Source: Chloroflexi bacterium UBA4733 (GTDB lineage: Bacteria > Chloroflexota > UBA4733). From it: a stretch of 44,197 bases of DNA. Both the position numbers and the translations under genes were made by a program. Where the stretch lies: positions 1-44,197 of the forward strand of contig DHIZ01000115.1 in assembly GCA_002404055.1 (NCBI GenBank). The letters run 5' to 3'. Below are positions 35,590 through 44,145 of this stretch, one piece after another (position 1 is the stretch's first letter; each line of letters begins with the position of its first letter). The notes beneath the pieces were generated by a model. That model did no database searches. It was not told the origin of the DNA and saw nothing but the letters and a program-made list of their open reading frames with translations.

Positions 35590-37498
35590 GCTGACGGCGC
35601 AGCGGCTGCGCCTGACGATTGGCCTTCTCACGCTGGCCGGCTTCCTGCTGCGTGCCGACGCTTTGGGCGCCAAAGAGCTGCGCGGCGACGAGAGCTTCGC
35701 CGCAGTCTTCTCGGCGCAGTCGCTCGGCGCCATCTGGGCCGGCCTGGGGCACAGCGAGCCGCACCCGCCGCTCTACTACCTGTTGCTACACTGGATGATC
35801 GCCTTCGCCGGACCGAGCAACGTCTCGCTCCGCACGCTCTCCCTCTGCTTCGGCACGCTGGCCATCCCGGCCCTGGCCGTGGCAACCTGGCAGGCCTTTG
35901 GCGCACGCGCGGCCTTGTTGACGGCCGTGTTGACGGCGTGCAACCCCTTGCTCGTCTGGCAGGCGCAGGACGCTCGCATGTACGCCCAACTGGTCGGCTG
36001 CTCCGCCCTGACCCTGGCTGGAGCGCTGGCCGCCCTGCAGCACGGCCGCGGGCGGAGCCGGGCCGGCTGGGCAACCATCGTCGGCGCCGCCGCCACCTTG
36101 CTGACCCACTTCTACGGCCTGTTCGTTGTCGGCGGCCTGATCGTCGGACTGCTCATCGCCGGCTGGCGCACATCGCGGGACCGGCAGCGCTCGCTACAGC
36201 GCCTGGGGCTGCTGCTCACCCTGGAAGTGCTGGTACTGGCGTTGCCTTTGCTCTACCACGGCCGCAATGCCTTGGGTGGACATCCACCGTTTGCCGCGCT
36301 GAGTCTGGGCGAACTGGCCGCCAGCATCGGGCGGACCCTCGCCGCCGGCTTCGATGCCCCCATTCCGCTGCGCAACCCGGCCAGCGTCATCGCCATCCTG
36401 CTGACCCTGGCCGGCGTGACCGTCGCCTGGCGCTGCGCTGCCGCCCCCCAGCGAACCAAGAGAGATGGTGCGGCCATGCGCGCCGTCCTGCTGGTGTGCC
36501 TTAGCCTGCTCACCCCCTTCGCCGGTTTGGCGACGCTGGAACTGCTACACCCCGCCTATCAGCCCGCCTACGCCGCCGTCCTGGCGCCGGCCTGGCTGCT
36601 CGCCGTCGGCGCGCTCGCCGCTCCTCGCCGGCCCTGGATCTGGCTCGGCGCGCTGCCGACGGTGCTGCTGCTGGGCCTCCTCGCCGAGCAGTCGCTCACC
36701 ACCTACGCCCGCTCCCAGAAGAACCTCTCTTTCAGCCAGGCCGCCCTGCTCCTGCAGCAAGACGGCCAGCCGGACGATCTGGTGCTGACCAACTATCCCG
36801 ACCCCACGCTCAACTGGGTGTATACCCGTCAGGACGGCGGCACGCTGCCGATCCTGTTGGAGCCGGAGGCCATGCCGGTCAACCCGACCAATTTGAACCG
36901 CCGCATGATCAACCTGGGCGACGAGTACGATCGCCTCTGGTTCTGGACGCTACGCACCGCCGCCTGGGACCCACAGCACGCCACCGAAATCTGGTTGGAT
37001 CGCCATACCCTGCCGCTGGCGACGCCACGGGCAGGCAACGTGGAGTTCCGGCTGTTCGAAACGCCCCACGGCTTCCTGGCCCACACCGCGCCGTTGCCGG
37101 CCGTCACGTTTGGCAACCAGTTGCGCGTCCGCGGCGCCGCCTGGGCCACGGGCAGCGTCAGCGCCGGCAGCACGCTGCCGGTGACACTCTGCTGGCAGGC
37201 GGTCACCGTCCCGCAAGGGGATTACACGGCCTTCGTCCATCTGGAACAGGGAGCAACGCTCGGCGGGCAGGACGATCATCCGCCCATCAACGGCCTGAAC
37301 CCGACGCACACCTGGCTGCCGGGCGAAAGCTTCCTGGACCAGTACCACGTCCAGATCCCAGCCACAACCGCGCCCGGCGTCTACGCGCTGCGCGTCGGCT
37401 TCTATACTCCAGCGACACTACAGCGGCTACCCTTGCAGGATGCCGCCGGCGCCGTCATCGGCGACGCGCTGACCATTGGGCAGGTGCTGGTGCGCTGA
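35570..37498 (+). CDS. GT39-like (GT-C) glycosyltransferase
   Basis: A 642-residue membrane protein of the dolichyl-phosphate-mannose-mannosyltransferase-like (GT39/PMT_2) group. ELRGDESFAAVFSAQ at about residues 27-41 supplies the acidic catalytic D-E pair. HPPLYYLLLHW and NPLLVWQAQDARMYAQLVGC are further hallmarks of bacterial PMT_2 proteins. About 10-12 transmembrane helices fill residues 12-400, followed by a soluble C-terminal domain (about 420-642) that is beta-rich. It starts at GTG 35570 inside the end of the preceding gene. Likely transfers a sugar from a polyprenyl-phosphate donor to a surface acceptor. Confidence 0.83.
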   Translation: MPAERSRLTAQRLRLTIGLLTLAGFLLRADALGAKELRGDESFAAVFSAQSLGAIWAGLGHSEPHPPLYYLLLHWMIAFAGPSNVSLRTLSLCFGTLAIPALAVATWQAFGARAALLTAVLTACNPLLVWQAQDARMYAQLVGCSALTLAGALAALQHGRGRSRAGWATIVGAAATLLTHFYGLFVVGGLIVGLLIAGWRTSRDRQRSLQRLGLLLTLEVLVLALPLLYHGRNALGGHPPFAALSLGELAASIGRTLAAGFDAPIPLRNPASVIAILLTLAGVTVAWRCAAAPQRTKRDGAAMRAVLLVCLSLLTPFAGLATLELLHPAYQPAYAAVLAPAWLLAVGALAAPRRPWIWLGALPTVLLLGLLAEQSLTTYARSQKNLSFSQAALLLQQDGQPDDLVLTNYPDPTLNWVYTRQDGGTLPILLEPEAMPVNPTNLNRRMINLGDEYDRLWFWTLRTAAWDPQHATEIWLDRHTLPLATPRAGNVEFRLFETPHGFLAHTAPLPAVTFGNQLRVRGAAWATGSVSAGSTLPVTLCWQAVTVPQGDYTAFVHLEQGATLGGQDDHPPINGLNPTHTWLPGESFLDQYHVQIPATTAPGVYALRVGFYTPATLQRLPLQDAAGAVIGDALTIGQVLVR

Positions 37499-37599
37499 CC
37501 CACGGCACGGCCGCGGCCGGCTCCCGAAGGGAGACCCTGGCGTCAGCGCGACGTCGGCGTGACCGCGCCTGCCCGCAAAGCTGGTAGAATAGCGGCCAC

Positions 37600-37671
37600 G
37601 GCGACGTGGCCAAGTGGTTAAGGCGGGGGTCTGCAAAATCCCTATCGGCGGTTCAATTCCGCCCGTCGCCT
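37600..37671 (+). tRNA. tRNA-Cys (anticodon GCA)
   Basis: A 72-base cloverleaf. The acceptor stem GGCGACG/CGTCGCC pairs over 7 bp, the anticodon loop CTGCAAA gives GCA, the T-arm is GGCGG-TTCAATT-CCGCC, and the discriminator is T, as required for Cys. CCA is not encoded. Confidence 0.96.
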
Positions 37672-37704
37672 CTGGAGCATCATTGAGACAAGGGCGCAAA
37701 CGGG

Positions 37705-37721
37705 GCGGGCGGGACGCCCGC
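37705..37721 (-). terminator. GC-rich hairpin after the ABC permease
   Basis: GCGGGCG and CGCCCGC form a perfect 7-bp stem with a 3-base loop, lying 19-35 bases beyond the minus-strand permease stop and followed on that strand by CCCCGTTT. A short T-run makes it a plausible terminator; it could also stop read-through from the tRNA-Cys side. Confidence 0.5.
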
Positions 37722-37739
37722 GCTCCGGCCGTGTACGTC

Positions 37740-39266
37740 TCAGCGTGCTCGGAACTCCCGGCGAAAGAGCAGCAGCGTTGCCAGGAAGAACAGCAGGCTA
37801 AACGCGCCGAGCACGGCCACGTCGCCGGGGGTGCGTAGCACGCCGCGCAGCATGACATCTTGCAAGGTGCGGATGGCGTAGGTGGCCGGCAGCGCGTAGG
37901 AAACGGCGCGCACCGGCCAGACGATCGTGTCCAGCGAGACCAGGAAGCCGCTGAAGAACACGGAGGCAATCAGCACCAGCATGGCAATCTGGGCGGCCTG
38001 TTGCTCGCTGGAAGAGAGCATCGAGATGATGAAGCCGATCCCCAGGGAGCACAGCACGAGCAGCGCCAGCATGCCGAGGAAAATGCTCAGCGAGCCGAAC
38101 ACGGGCACGCCAAGTCCCAGCGTCAACAGCAGCACCAGCATGCCGCCGGTTACAGCGCAGAGGACGCCGTAGGAGAGGTAGTTGCCGATGACCACTTCGG
38201 CCGTCTTGACGGGGGCTGTCTGGAAGAGTTCCATCAACCCGAGCAAGCGTACCCGCGTCATGGAGAGGGCGCCGAGCGTTACCGCCAGATGTTGGAGCAG
38301 CAACACCAACACCGCTGGCGCGTAGAAGCCGATGGCCGTGGGGACGAAGGGGGCCACATTCTTCAAGCTCAGCGTGAAGGGGGCGCTCAACACATCGGGT
38401 GGAATGCGCTTGAACTGGGCCACCGTGGTGTCGAGCTGGGCGAGGTTCGTGCGGATCTGGTTGAGCTGGTCCGGTGTGGCAGAAGTGGCAGACGATGTGC
38501 TGCCAAGTTGGGTGTTGACCTGATCCAACGTGGTTTTCAGGCCATCGAGCGACGTTTTGATCTGCTGCAACTGGGCAATGGGTTGCTGGACGATCGGGAT
38601 ACCGGCCAGCGGTGAGGCGGCGACGGCGGCGGACGCCTGGGTAATGGAGGTATCCAGCGAATCCACCTGGGTACGCAACTGCTGTACCTCGCTGCGGTAG
38701 GTACCGATTTCGGTCTGTGTACTCTGGAAAAGCTGGAGGTACTGCTGCGCCTGGCTGGAGAAGTTCTGTATCTGCCCCATTTGCCCTTGCGCATCGGCGA
38801 TCGTCTTCTGGACCGCCTGCTGGTTGAGCGCCGATACCTGCTGCTGGATGTAGGCATCGGCATAGCTCTGGCGTACCGGGTCGATCTCGTTGGTGAGCAC
38901 CTGCACCTGGGCGTGCTTGCCCTGGGCCAGGATCTGGGTCGGGTCGCCCGGCAGTACCACGACGATGTCGGCGGAGCCGTTGACGAGTGCCGCCTGCGCC
39001 TGCTGCACGTTGGTCGTTGTGCCAACGATGATGAGGTACTGGGAGAGTTCCTGGGGCGATACCGCCAGCGTGGCCCCGGCGCCCTGCCCAGACGGCGTCA
39101 CCAGCACGGCGCGCGGCTTGGGAGCGCCGATGTTCTCCCCTTCACCGAATAACAGCAAGATCAGGAAAGGACCCACGACCAGACTCACCATCAGCCAGGG
39201 TTGCCGCACTACTTCCGCCAGCCACTGGCTGAAGAAACTGGTAATGCGAATGAAGCTCCTCAGCAC
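37740..39266 (-). CDS. ABC-2 type exporter permease with large external coiled coil
   Basis: A 508-residue permease. One N-terminal transmembrane helix (about residues 25-42, QPWLMVSLVVGPFLILLLFG) is followed by an extracytoplasmic domain of ~250 residues. Within it, about 155-290 is a Gln/Ser/Thr-rich coiled coil (LFQSTQTEIGTYRSEVQQLR and similar heptads), as in YhgE/Pip-like and DrrB-like exporters. Five or more helices fill residues 300-508, with ABC-2 hallmark LGIGFIISMLSSSEQQAAQ. The start is GTG 39266, 8 bases after the stop of the ATPase gene, with a weak ribosome site, suggesting coupled translation. Exported substrate unknown; possibly lipid, polysaccharide or drug. Confidence 0.85.
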   Translation of the reverse strand: MLRSFIRITSFFSQWLAEVVRQPWLMVSLVVGPFLILLLFGEGENIGAPKPRAVLVTPSGQGAGATLAVSPQELSQYLIIVGTTTNVQQAQAALVNGSADIVVVLPGDPTQILAQGKHAQVQVLTNEIDPVRQSYADAYIQQQVSALNQQAVQKTIADAQGQMGQIQNFSSQAQQYLQLFQSTQTEIGTYRSEVQQLRTQVDSLDTSITQASAAVAASPLAGIPIVQQPIAQLQQIKTSLDGLKTTLDQVNTQLGSTSSATSATPDQLNQIRTNLAQLDTTVAQFKRIPPDVLSAPFTLSLKNVAPFVPTAIGFYAPAVLVLLLQHLAVTLGALSMTRVRLLGLMELFQTAPVKTAEVVIGNYLSYGVLCAVTGGMLVLLLTLGLGVPVFGSLSIFLGMLALLVLCSLGIGFIISMLSSSEQQAAQIAMLVLIASVFFSGFLVSLDTIVWPVRAVSYALPATYAIRTLQDVMLRGVLRTPGDVAVLGAFSLLFFLATLLLFRREFRAR

Positions 39267-39274
39267 AGGTTACG

Positions 39275-40213
39275 TCAGCTTTCTGCTTCGACAAGCCGCT
39301 TGAAGACCTCATCAAAAGAAGGGACGTACTCGCGCACCGCCGTCACTTTGCCGCCGACGGTCGCGAGCATCTGAGTCACCAATGGACTGGCGTGAGCCGC
39401 GTCGTCGACCATCACCCGCAAGTCGCCGTCGTCGGTCCAGCGAACCGCGTTGACACCGTCCAACCCCCGCAGTTGCCGGAGGCCATCCGGCGTGAGATTC
39501 TCGACGGCGACCTCCACCACCTCGCCACGCATCGCCTGCCGACGCAAGGCGTCGGGCGAGCCAAGGGCGGCCAGCTTGCCCCGGTTCATGATGGCGACGT
39601 TGTCGCAATGCCGGATCTCTTCGATCAATTGCGTAGTAACAAAAACAGTCGTGCCCTGGGAGCGCAGACTGCGCAGGAACGCCCAGATCTTTTCCCGCAG
39701 CAACGGGTCAAGCCCTGCTGTCGGTTCGTCGACAAAGAGCAGCGTCGGATCGTGGACCAGGGCGCAGGCCAGCTCCAGGCGGCGCTGCATGCCGCCGGAA
39801 AGGTTGCGCGTCAGGCGGTCGCGGGCGTCCCAGAGCTCCAGCACTTGCAGCACTTCCCGCGCGCGCCTTCGCCGCTTGCGCCAACCGACGCCGAACAGAC
39901 CGGCGACGAAGCGCATGTTCTCTCTGACGGTCAGGGTGGGGTACAGGAAGAAGCCCTGCGGCGAGTAGCCGATCTGCTCGCGCTGCCTGGTCGAGAAGTG
40001 CCGTGGGTCACTGCCCATCACGCGAATCTCGCCGCCATCCGGCTTCAGCACGCCGACGAGCAGGCGGATCGTTGTAGTTTTCCCGCTGCCGCTCGGGCCG
40101 ATCAAGCCGAAGATCTGGCCCTGCTCCACGTTCAGGCTGAGATGCGCGACGGCTTCCGCCCGACCGAACTTCTTGGACACGTCGACCAGAGTAACGACGC
40201 TCGCTGCTGCCAC
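39275..40213 (-). CDS. ABC transporter ATP-binding protein
   Basis: A 312-residue ATPase with the complete set of motifs: Walker A GPSGSGKTTT (residues 39-48), Q-loop region GYSPQG, signature LSGGMQRRLELACAL, Walker B LLFVDEPTAGLDP and an H-loop-like TTQLIEE in which the usual His is Gln. The replacement of the switch His by Gln is worth noting; some DrrA/CcmA-like ATPases vary there. The C-terminal ~80 residues form the regulatory domain common in ABC-2 exporters. The GTG start has GAGGGGA upstream. It pairs with the following permease. Confidence 0.9.
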   Translation of the reverse strand: MAAASVVTLVDVSKKFGRAEAVAHLSLNVEQGQIFGLIGPSGSGKTTTIRLLVGVLKPDGGEIRVMGSDPRHFSTRQREQIGYSPQGFFLYPTLTVRENMRFVAGLFGVGWRKRRRRAREVLQVLELWDARDRLTRNLSGGMQRRLELACALVHDPTLLFVDEPTAGLDPLLREKIWAFLRSLRSQGTTVFVTTQLIEEIRHCDNVAIMNRGKLAALGSPDALRRQAMRGEVVEVAVENLTPDGLRQLRGLDGVNAVRWTDDGDLRVMVDDAAHASPLVTQMLATVGGKVTAVREYVPSFDEVFKRLVEAES

Positions 40214-40309
40214 GTCTTCCCCTCAGTCGCCGTCGCTCGTTCCGTCCGTTCGCTGAGCCAGGGGAACATGCAAATTCTATGCCGTGGGGAGTTGGGGGGC
40301 AGCGCCTAC

Positions 40310-40885
40310 CTACGACAGGGGCCGTAGATCGTCCAGGGAAGCCTTGAGCTTCTGGAGCGCCAGACGCATGCGGCCCTTGACGGTGCCGAGGGGCGCCCCC
40401 AGGCGATAGGCGATTTCCTGCTGGGTCAGGCCGCCGAAGTAGGCCAGTTCGATCGTCTGGCGCTGCTCGTCGGGCAACTGCTGCAGGGCATCCCGTATTT
40501 GCGTCTGGGTCAGGTGCGCGTACAGATCGGTCCAGGCGTCACCCGTGGCGACGTCGTGTTTGATGATGTCAAAGGGCTCACTCGGCGCCGACGTACGCTT
40601 GCGTATCACGTCGATGGAGCGGTGATGCACGATGCTGAGCAACCAGGTGTGGACAGCGCCGCGCCCCTGCTGAAAGGCGCCCGCCTGCCGCCAGAGCGTC
40701 AGGAAGGCTTCCTGCACAACGTCCTCAGCCTGGCCGCGATCGCCAATGATGCGAGTGGCCAGACCCAATGCTATTCCACCATAGCGGTCGTAGAGCGTTG
40801 CCAGCGCCTCGGAGCGCTGCCGCACCACCGCCGCGATCAGTTCCTCATCTGTGGGATCGGCTGTCAGGGTACTGAGCAGTCTCAT
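40310..40885 (-). CDS. ECF-family RNA polymerase sigma factor (SigK-like)
   Basis: A 191-residue sigma factor with region 2 (LYDRYGGIALGLATRIIGDR, EDVVQEAFLTLWRQ, RGAVHTWLLSIVHHRSIDVI) and region 4 (LQQLPDEQRQTIELAYFGGL, TQQEIAYRLGAPLGTVKGRM). The sequence fits the SigK/ECF19-like group usually controlled by an RskA-type membrane anti-sigma factor, and such a gene lies 211 bases upstream on the same strand. The order is anti-sigma first, unlike most such pairs. No good Shine-Dalgarno precedes the ATG. Confidence 0.92.
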   Translation of the reverse strand: MRLLSTLTADPTDEELIAAVVRQRSEALATLYDRYGGIALGLATRIIGDRGQAEDVVQEAFLTLWRQAGAFQQGRGAVHTWLLSIVHHRSIDVIRKRTSAPSEPFDIIKHDVATGDAWTDLYAHLTQTQIRDALQQLPDEQRQTIELAYFGGLTQQEIAYRLGAPLGTVKGRMRLALQKLKASLDDLRPLS

Positions 40886-41096
40886 GACTCAGGAACCGGA
40901 CCACAGCCGAAACGTGCCCGTGCCGGACATGCGGAAAAGGCGGCATGCGTAGCCATGTGTAGCAATCTCCCAGCCTGCAGTCTTGCGATTGTAGCACCGC
41001 CTGCTCATTTTTGGCTGGGACCGCCGTCAAATTGACAGACGTTCAGCCGAGTCAACACACCGGAAGGCTTTGGGCCGCCGATTCCAGGTCATTAGC

Positions 41097-41813
41097 TCAA
41101 ACCGTGCCAACCATGATGGGCGACGTCGTCGGCGCTGGGCTGCCGCCCTGCGGCTCGACAGTGACAGCCAGCGCCGTCGTGCCGGCGGGCAACGCCGGCA
41201 AGGTCAGTACGGAACCCGACCGAAAGGTGACGGAGGGCAGCGGCTTGCTTCCCTGGAGGAACCACAACTGGTAGGTCCGATCGGGTGGTAACGCCGGCAG
41301 GCTTGGCGCAGCGATGTACGGCGCCTTCCCCACCGGGCTGACCCAGATCACCGACGGCCCTGTGCCGGAGACCGGGGCAAGACGCACATAGCGCTGACCG
41401 TCCAGCACCGGCTGGGCGATCAACTGCTGCAACGTCAACTGCTGCTCCACGACGGCCAGTTCGGTCAGCTCCGCTGCGAGTTCGCGGCGCTGGCGAACAT
41501 CATCGACGCCAACCAGCACGGCGACGGTCGCTGCCGCGACCCCCACCGCCCAACCGCCCCACTGGCGACGGTTTACAACCGGCTGCGGTCGGGCCGTAGC
41601 GGCGGCCAGGATGCGCGCTCGCAACTCCGGCGACGCTGGAAGCGGCGCCACCGAGAGGGCAAGAGCGTTGCCGGCCGCTTGCATTTCTCCGTAGTAGCGA
41701 TGGCAGTCGGCACAGCCGGTGAGGTGCTCCTCGACCCCATGCAGCTCCGCCGGGTCGAGGATGCCAAGCGCATATTCGGCCGCGAGTTCCTTTATCTGCT
41801 CGTGCTCGTCCAT
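41097..41813 (-). CDS. RskA-like anti-sigma factor
   Basis: A 238-residue membrane protein. The cytoplasmic N-terminus (residues 1-90) has the zinc-binding anti-sigma motif H-L-T-G-C-A-D-C at about residues 30-37. One transmembrane helix follows (WAVGVAAATVAVLVGV, about 87-102) and then an extracytoplasmic RskA domain, with YQLWFLQGSKPLPSV typical of the family. It should hold the ECF sigma factor at the membrane and release it after regulated proteolysis. The ATG has AGGTGG upstream. Confidence 0.88.
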   Translation of the reverse strand: MDEHEQIKELAAEYALGILDPAELHGVEEHLTGCADCHRYYGEMQAAGNALALSVAPLPASPELRARILAAATARPQPVVNRRQWGGWAVGVAAATVAVLVGVDDVRQRRELAAELTELAVVEQQLTLQQLIAQPVLDGQRYVRLAPVSGTGPSVIWVSPVGKAPYIAAPSLPALPPDRTYQLWFLQGSKPLPSVTFRSGSVLTLPALPAGTTALAVTVEPQGGSPAPTTSPIMVGTV

Positions 41814-41983
41814 GCCACCTGACTTCGCCCATTACATCTCATGCTCGCTCCAGTATATCAAGCATACCGAGAGAACTGCAGTAGCTACCGCAATGGGGGG
41901 GGATAGGGCTGGCACGCGCAATTTCTTTGCCCCACGTACAATACGCCCCAGAGCAATCATGCACCGAGGGAAGGGCGCCAACC

Positions 41984-42283
41984 ATGAAGGTCTGCCGTTA
42001 CTGCCGAAAACTGAACAACGACAACGCCGGCTACTGCGAGAACTGCGGCGAACTGCTGGCCGCCGGCGGCGTCGCCGGTCACACCATCCTGCACGTCCAG
42101 ATGAACAGCGGCTCGGCCGAAGTGGACCGCCTGGTCATTGGCGGTACGGCCAGCCTGGGCCAGACCAACGCCGCCCAGCAACTGCATGCCGGCGTGGAAG
42201 TTGCCGTCGACGAGCTGCCCGCCAATCGCTACGGTGGCCCGGATGGCTACACGCCGCGCAGCCGTCCAGAGTGGGACCAGTAA
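41984..42283 (+). CDS. small zinc-ribbon protein
   Basis: A 99-residue protein starting with a zinc ribbon: C-R-Y-C (residues 4-7) and C-E-N-C (18-21). The rest (HTILHVQMNSGSAEVDRLVI and so on) is a short beta-rich segment with a Gly/Pro-rich tail. No family function is known. The start is ATG 41984 with GAGGGAAGG upstream; the frame opens 19 codons earlier but without a ribosome site. It is divergent from the anti-sigma gene and ends just before the palindromic repeat. Confidence 0.72.
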   Translation: MKVCRYCRKLNNDNAGYCENCGELLAAGGVAGHTILHVQMNSGSAEVDRLVIGGTASLGQTNAAQQLHAGVEVAVDELPANRYGGPDGYTPRSRPEWDQ

Positions 42284-42288
42284 CGGGG

Positions 42289-42423
42289 CGTGGCCGGCGA
42301 CTGAAGTCGCGCCTACACGAAGCGAAGTCCGCCGTCGCGGACTCGTTCTCAGCCCGCGAAGGTGCCGGCAGCCGCAGGCTGACCATTCGCACCCAGTAGG
42401 CGCGACTTCAGTCGCCGGCCACG
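42289..42423. repeat. 135-bp element with 28-bp perfect inverted arms
   Basis: The left arm (42289-42316, beginning CGTGGCCGGCGACTGAAG) and right arm (42396-42423) are exact reverse complements over 28 bases. Inside is a second perfect hairpin, AGTCCGC/GCGGACT. No reading frame is present. It lies between two converging genes, where it could also act as a terminator. Such palindromic non-autonomous elements recur in many Chloroflexota genomes; whether this one is repeated cannot be seen here. Confidence 0.85.
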
Positions 42424-42426
42424 TAC

Positions 42427-42981
42427 CTAGCGAGCTCGTCGGCGCAAAAAACTCCCCGCGCCGCCGCCGAGTGCCGACAGCACGCCCGCACTTACCGCCA
42501 GGAAGATCAGTTCGCGCAACAGATCGCCGCGCACACTGCCCACGGCGGTCGTGTCGCCGTTCGCGGTGTCGCCATTGATCAGGAAGCTTGGCCCCAAGCC
42601 AGAGATGCTGAGGGTCACAGCCAGGGTAATCAACGCCAGGATCAACACCAGGACGAAACCCAGGCAGCCCGCCAGCCAACCCCGCCGCCCCGTCACTGCT
42701 CCCGCCGCCATGCCGGCCGCCAGGAAGCCGAAGGCCGCTTTCAGCAGCAGGGGCAACGGATCGCGCGGGTTGACCACCCCCCACAGGACCAGGAAATACA
42801 CCGGCAGTGCCACCAGGAAGGGCAGCCAGCCCGGCATGCGGGCGCGGGCCCGGCGCGGACGGCCGTAGGCGGGGATGACCACCGGCTCCCCGGCCCTCCG
42901 CGCCGCCGTGTCTAGCCTTGCTGGCGTTGCCGCCAGATCGGCGTCGGGCTGCTCAGCTCTGGATCGGGAAGCGTCACCCAT
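42427..42981 (-). CDS. small integral membrane protein, unknown
   Basis: Up to 184 residues with hydrophobic segments at about 50-68 (WLPFLVALPVYFLVLWGVV), 78-95, 103-125 (GCLGFVLVLILALITLAVTL) and 155-175, ending in RRRAR. No family recognised. The ATG at 42981 lies inside the end of the dehydrogenase gene (70-base overlap) and gives a hydrophilic N-terminus of ~50 residues; a later start nearer the first helix is possible. Likely cotranscribed with the dehydrogenase. Confidence 0.6.
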   Translation of the reverse strand: MGDASRSRAEQPDADLAATPARLDTAARRAGEPVVIPAYGRPRRARARMPGWLPFLVALPVYFLVLWGVVNPRDPLPLLLKAAFGFLAAGMAAGAVTGRRGWLAGCLGFVLVLILALITLAVTLSISGLGPSFLINGDTANGDTTAVGSVRGDLLRELIFLAVSAGVLSALGGGAGSFLRRRAR

Positions 42982-44063
42982 TGCCCGGTCTCCGCCGACT
43001 TCTGGATCGCCAGGATGATCTCGATGGCATGGCGCGCTTGCTCACCGGGGATAATCGGGGCCCGGTCGTCGCGGATGGCCAGCACCATGTCTTCGATTTC
43101 CTGGGTGTGTCCGTCAAAGCTAACCGCCATCGGGTCGGAGGAAGGATTGCCCCGACCACCGGGGTACATCCGGCGCATCTCTTCATCGTCGGCCTGTTCG
43201 TTGGGACCCTTGATTCGCCAACTGACCACCTCACCGTCATTGCGCACGATGATACTGCCATGTTCCCCGAAGACGTGGAAATCGTTGCTGTAACCGGGAT
43301 AGGCCAGGGTTGTGCAGACAATGTTGCCGATAGCGCCGTTCTCAAATTCAATCAGCGCCATGCCAACGTCTTCGCACTCGATGTTGTGGGCAAACGTCCC
43401 GGTGCGCGCCACGACACGCTTGACGGGACCGACGGCCCACTGAATAAAGTCCACGCTATGGACGCCCTGGTTCATCACCGAGCCGCCGCCATCCAGCGAC
43501 CAGGTGCCGTGCCAGCCCGCCGGCCAGCCGCCGTCGTAGTAGCTCTGCGCGCGCCACCAGTAGAGGTGAATATCGGCATAGTAAATGCGCCCCAACTGCC
43601 CGCTGCGAATCGCCTCACGAACCTTCTGCGAAACAGGGTGCAGCCGGCGCTGGAAGATGCCGCCCAGCTTGACGTTGTGCTGATGCGCCGCCGCAATCAA
43701 CTCGTCCGCCCTGGCCAAATTCACGTCCAGCGGCTTCTCGCAGATGATGTGCTTGCCGGCCTGCGCCACCTTGATGCCGGCTTCGGCGTGCATGCCCGTG
43801 GGCAAGGCGATGTTGACAACGTCAATCTCCGGGTCCAGCAGCATGTCGTCCAGACTGTAATACGCCTTGCAGCCGTACTCCGCCGCCACCTTGTCGGCCA
43901 ACTCCTGCCGCACGTCGCAGATGGCAACCAGGCGGGCGCCTTTTGCCGCTTTCACCGACCGGCAATGGTGCCTGCCCATGCCCAGTCCGACCACGCCGAA
44001 GCCGAGCGTCTTCTCGTCCTCCTCGATCCGGGTTCCCGTTGTGATCTCAGCCATACTCGCCAT
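42912..44063 (-). CDS. Gfo/Idh/MocA family oxidoreductase
   Basis: A 383-residue NAD(P)-dependent dehydrogenase. The Rossmann motif GFGVVGLGMGRHHCRSV is at about residues 21-37, the family signature GKHIICEKPLDVN at about 102-114, and a catalytic-domain stretch GGSVMNQGVHSVDFIQWAVG near residue 190 with the active-site His. Substrates of the family are sugars, inositols and related polyols. Start: ATG 44063 lies only 2-3 bases after AAGGAGG, so the ATG at 44054 may be the true start. Soluble, cytoplasmic. Confidence 0.88.
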   Translation of the reverse strand: MASMAEITTGTRIEEDEKTLGFGVVGLGMGRHHCRSVKAAKGARLVAICDVRQELADKVAAEYGCKAYYSLDDMLLDPEIDVVNIALPTGMHAEAGIKVAQAGKHIICEKPLDVNLARADELIAAAHQHNVKLGGIFQRRLHPVSQKVREAIRSGQLGRIYYADIHLYWWRAQSYYDGGWPAGWHGTWSLDGGGSVMNQGVHSVDFIQWAVGPVKRVVARTGTFAHNIECEDVGMALIEFENGAIGNIVCTTLAYPGYSNDFHVFGEHGSIIVRNDGEVVSWRIKGPNEQADDEEMRRMYPGGRGNPSSDPMAVSFDGHTQEIEDMVLAIRDDRAPIIPGEQARHAIEIILAIQKSAETGQWVTLPDPELSSPTPIWRQRQQG

Positions 44064-44145
44064 TTCCTCCTTGCCGGAAGTTCCGCCGGCATTTCGTCAA
44101 CGCACAGGACAAAACAGTAGCATATACGAGGGGCGCCTGCGGGCG

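Noticed and set aside
33967..35733. 588-codon minus-strand frame under the YfhO-like gene
   Set aside because: Low-complexity Gln/Arg/Gly-rich complement of a membrane protein; no family features.
42918..44120. 400-codon plus-strand frame over the Gfo/Idh gene
   Set aside because: Mirror of a clear dehydrogenase on the other strand; no ribosome site or motifs.
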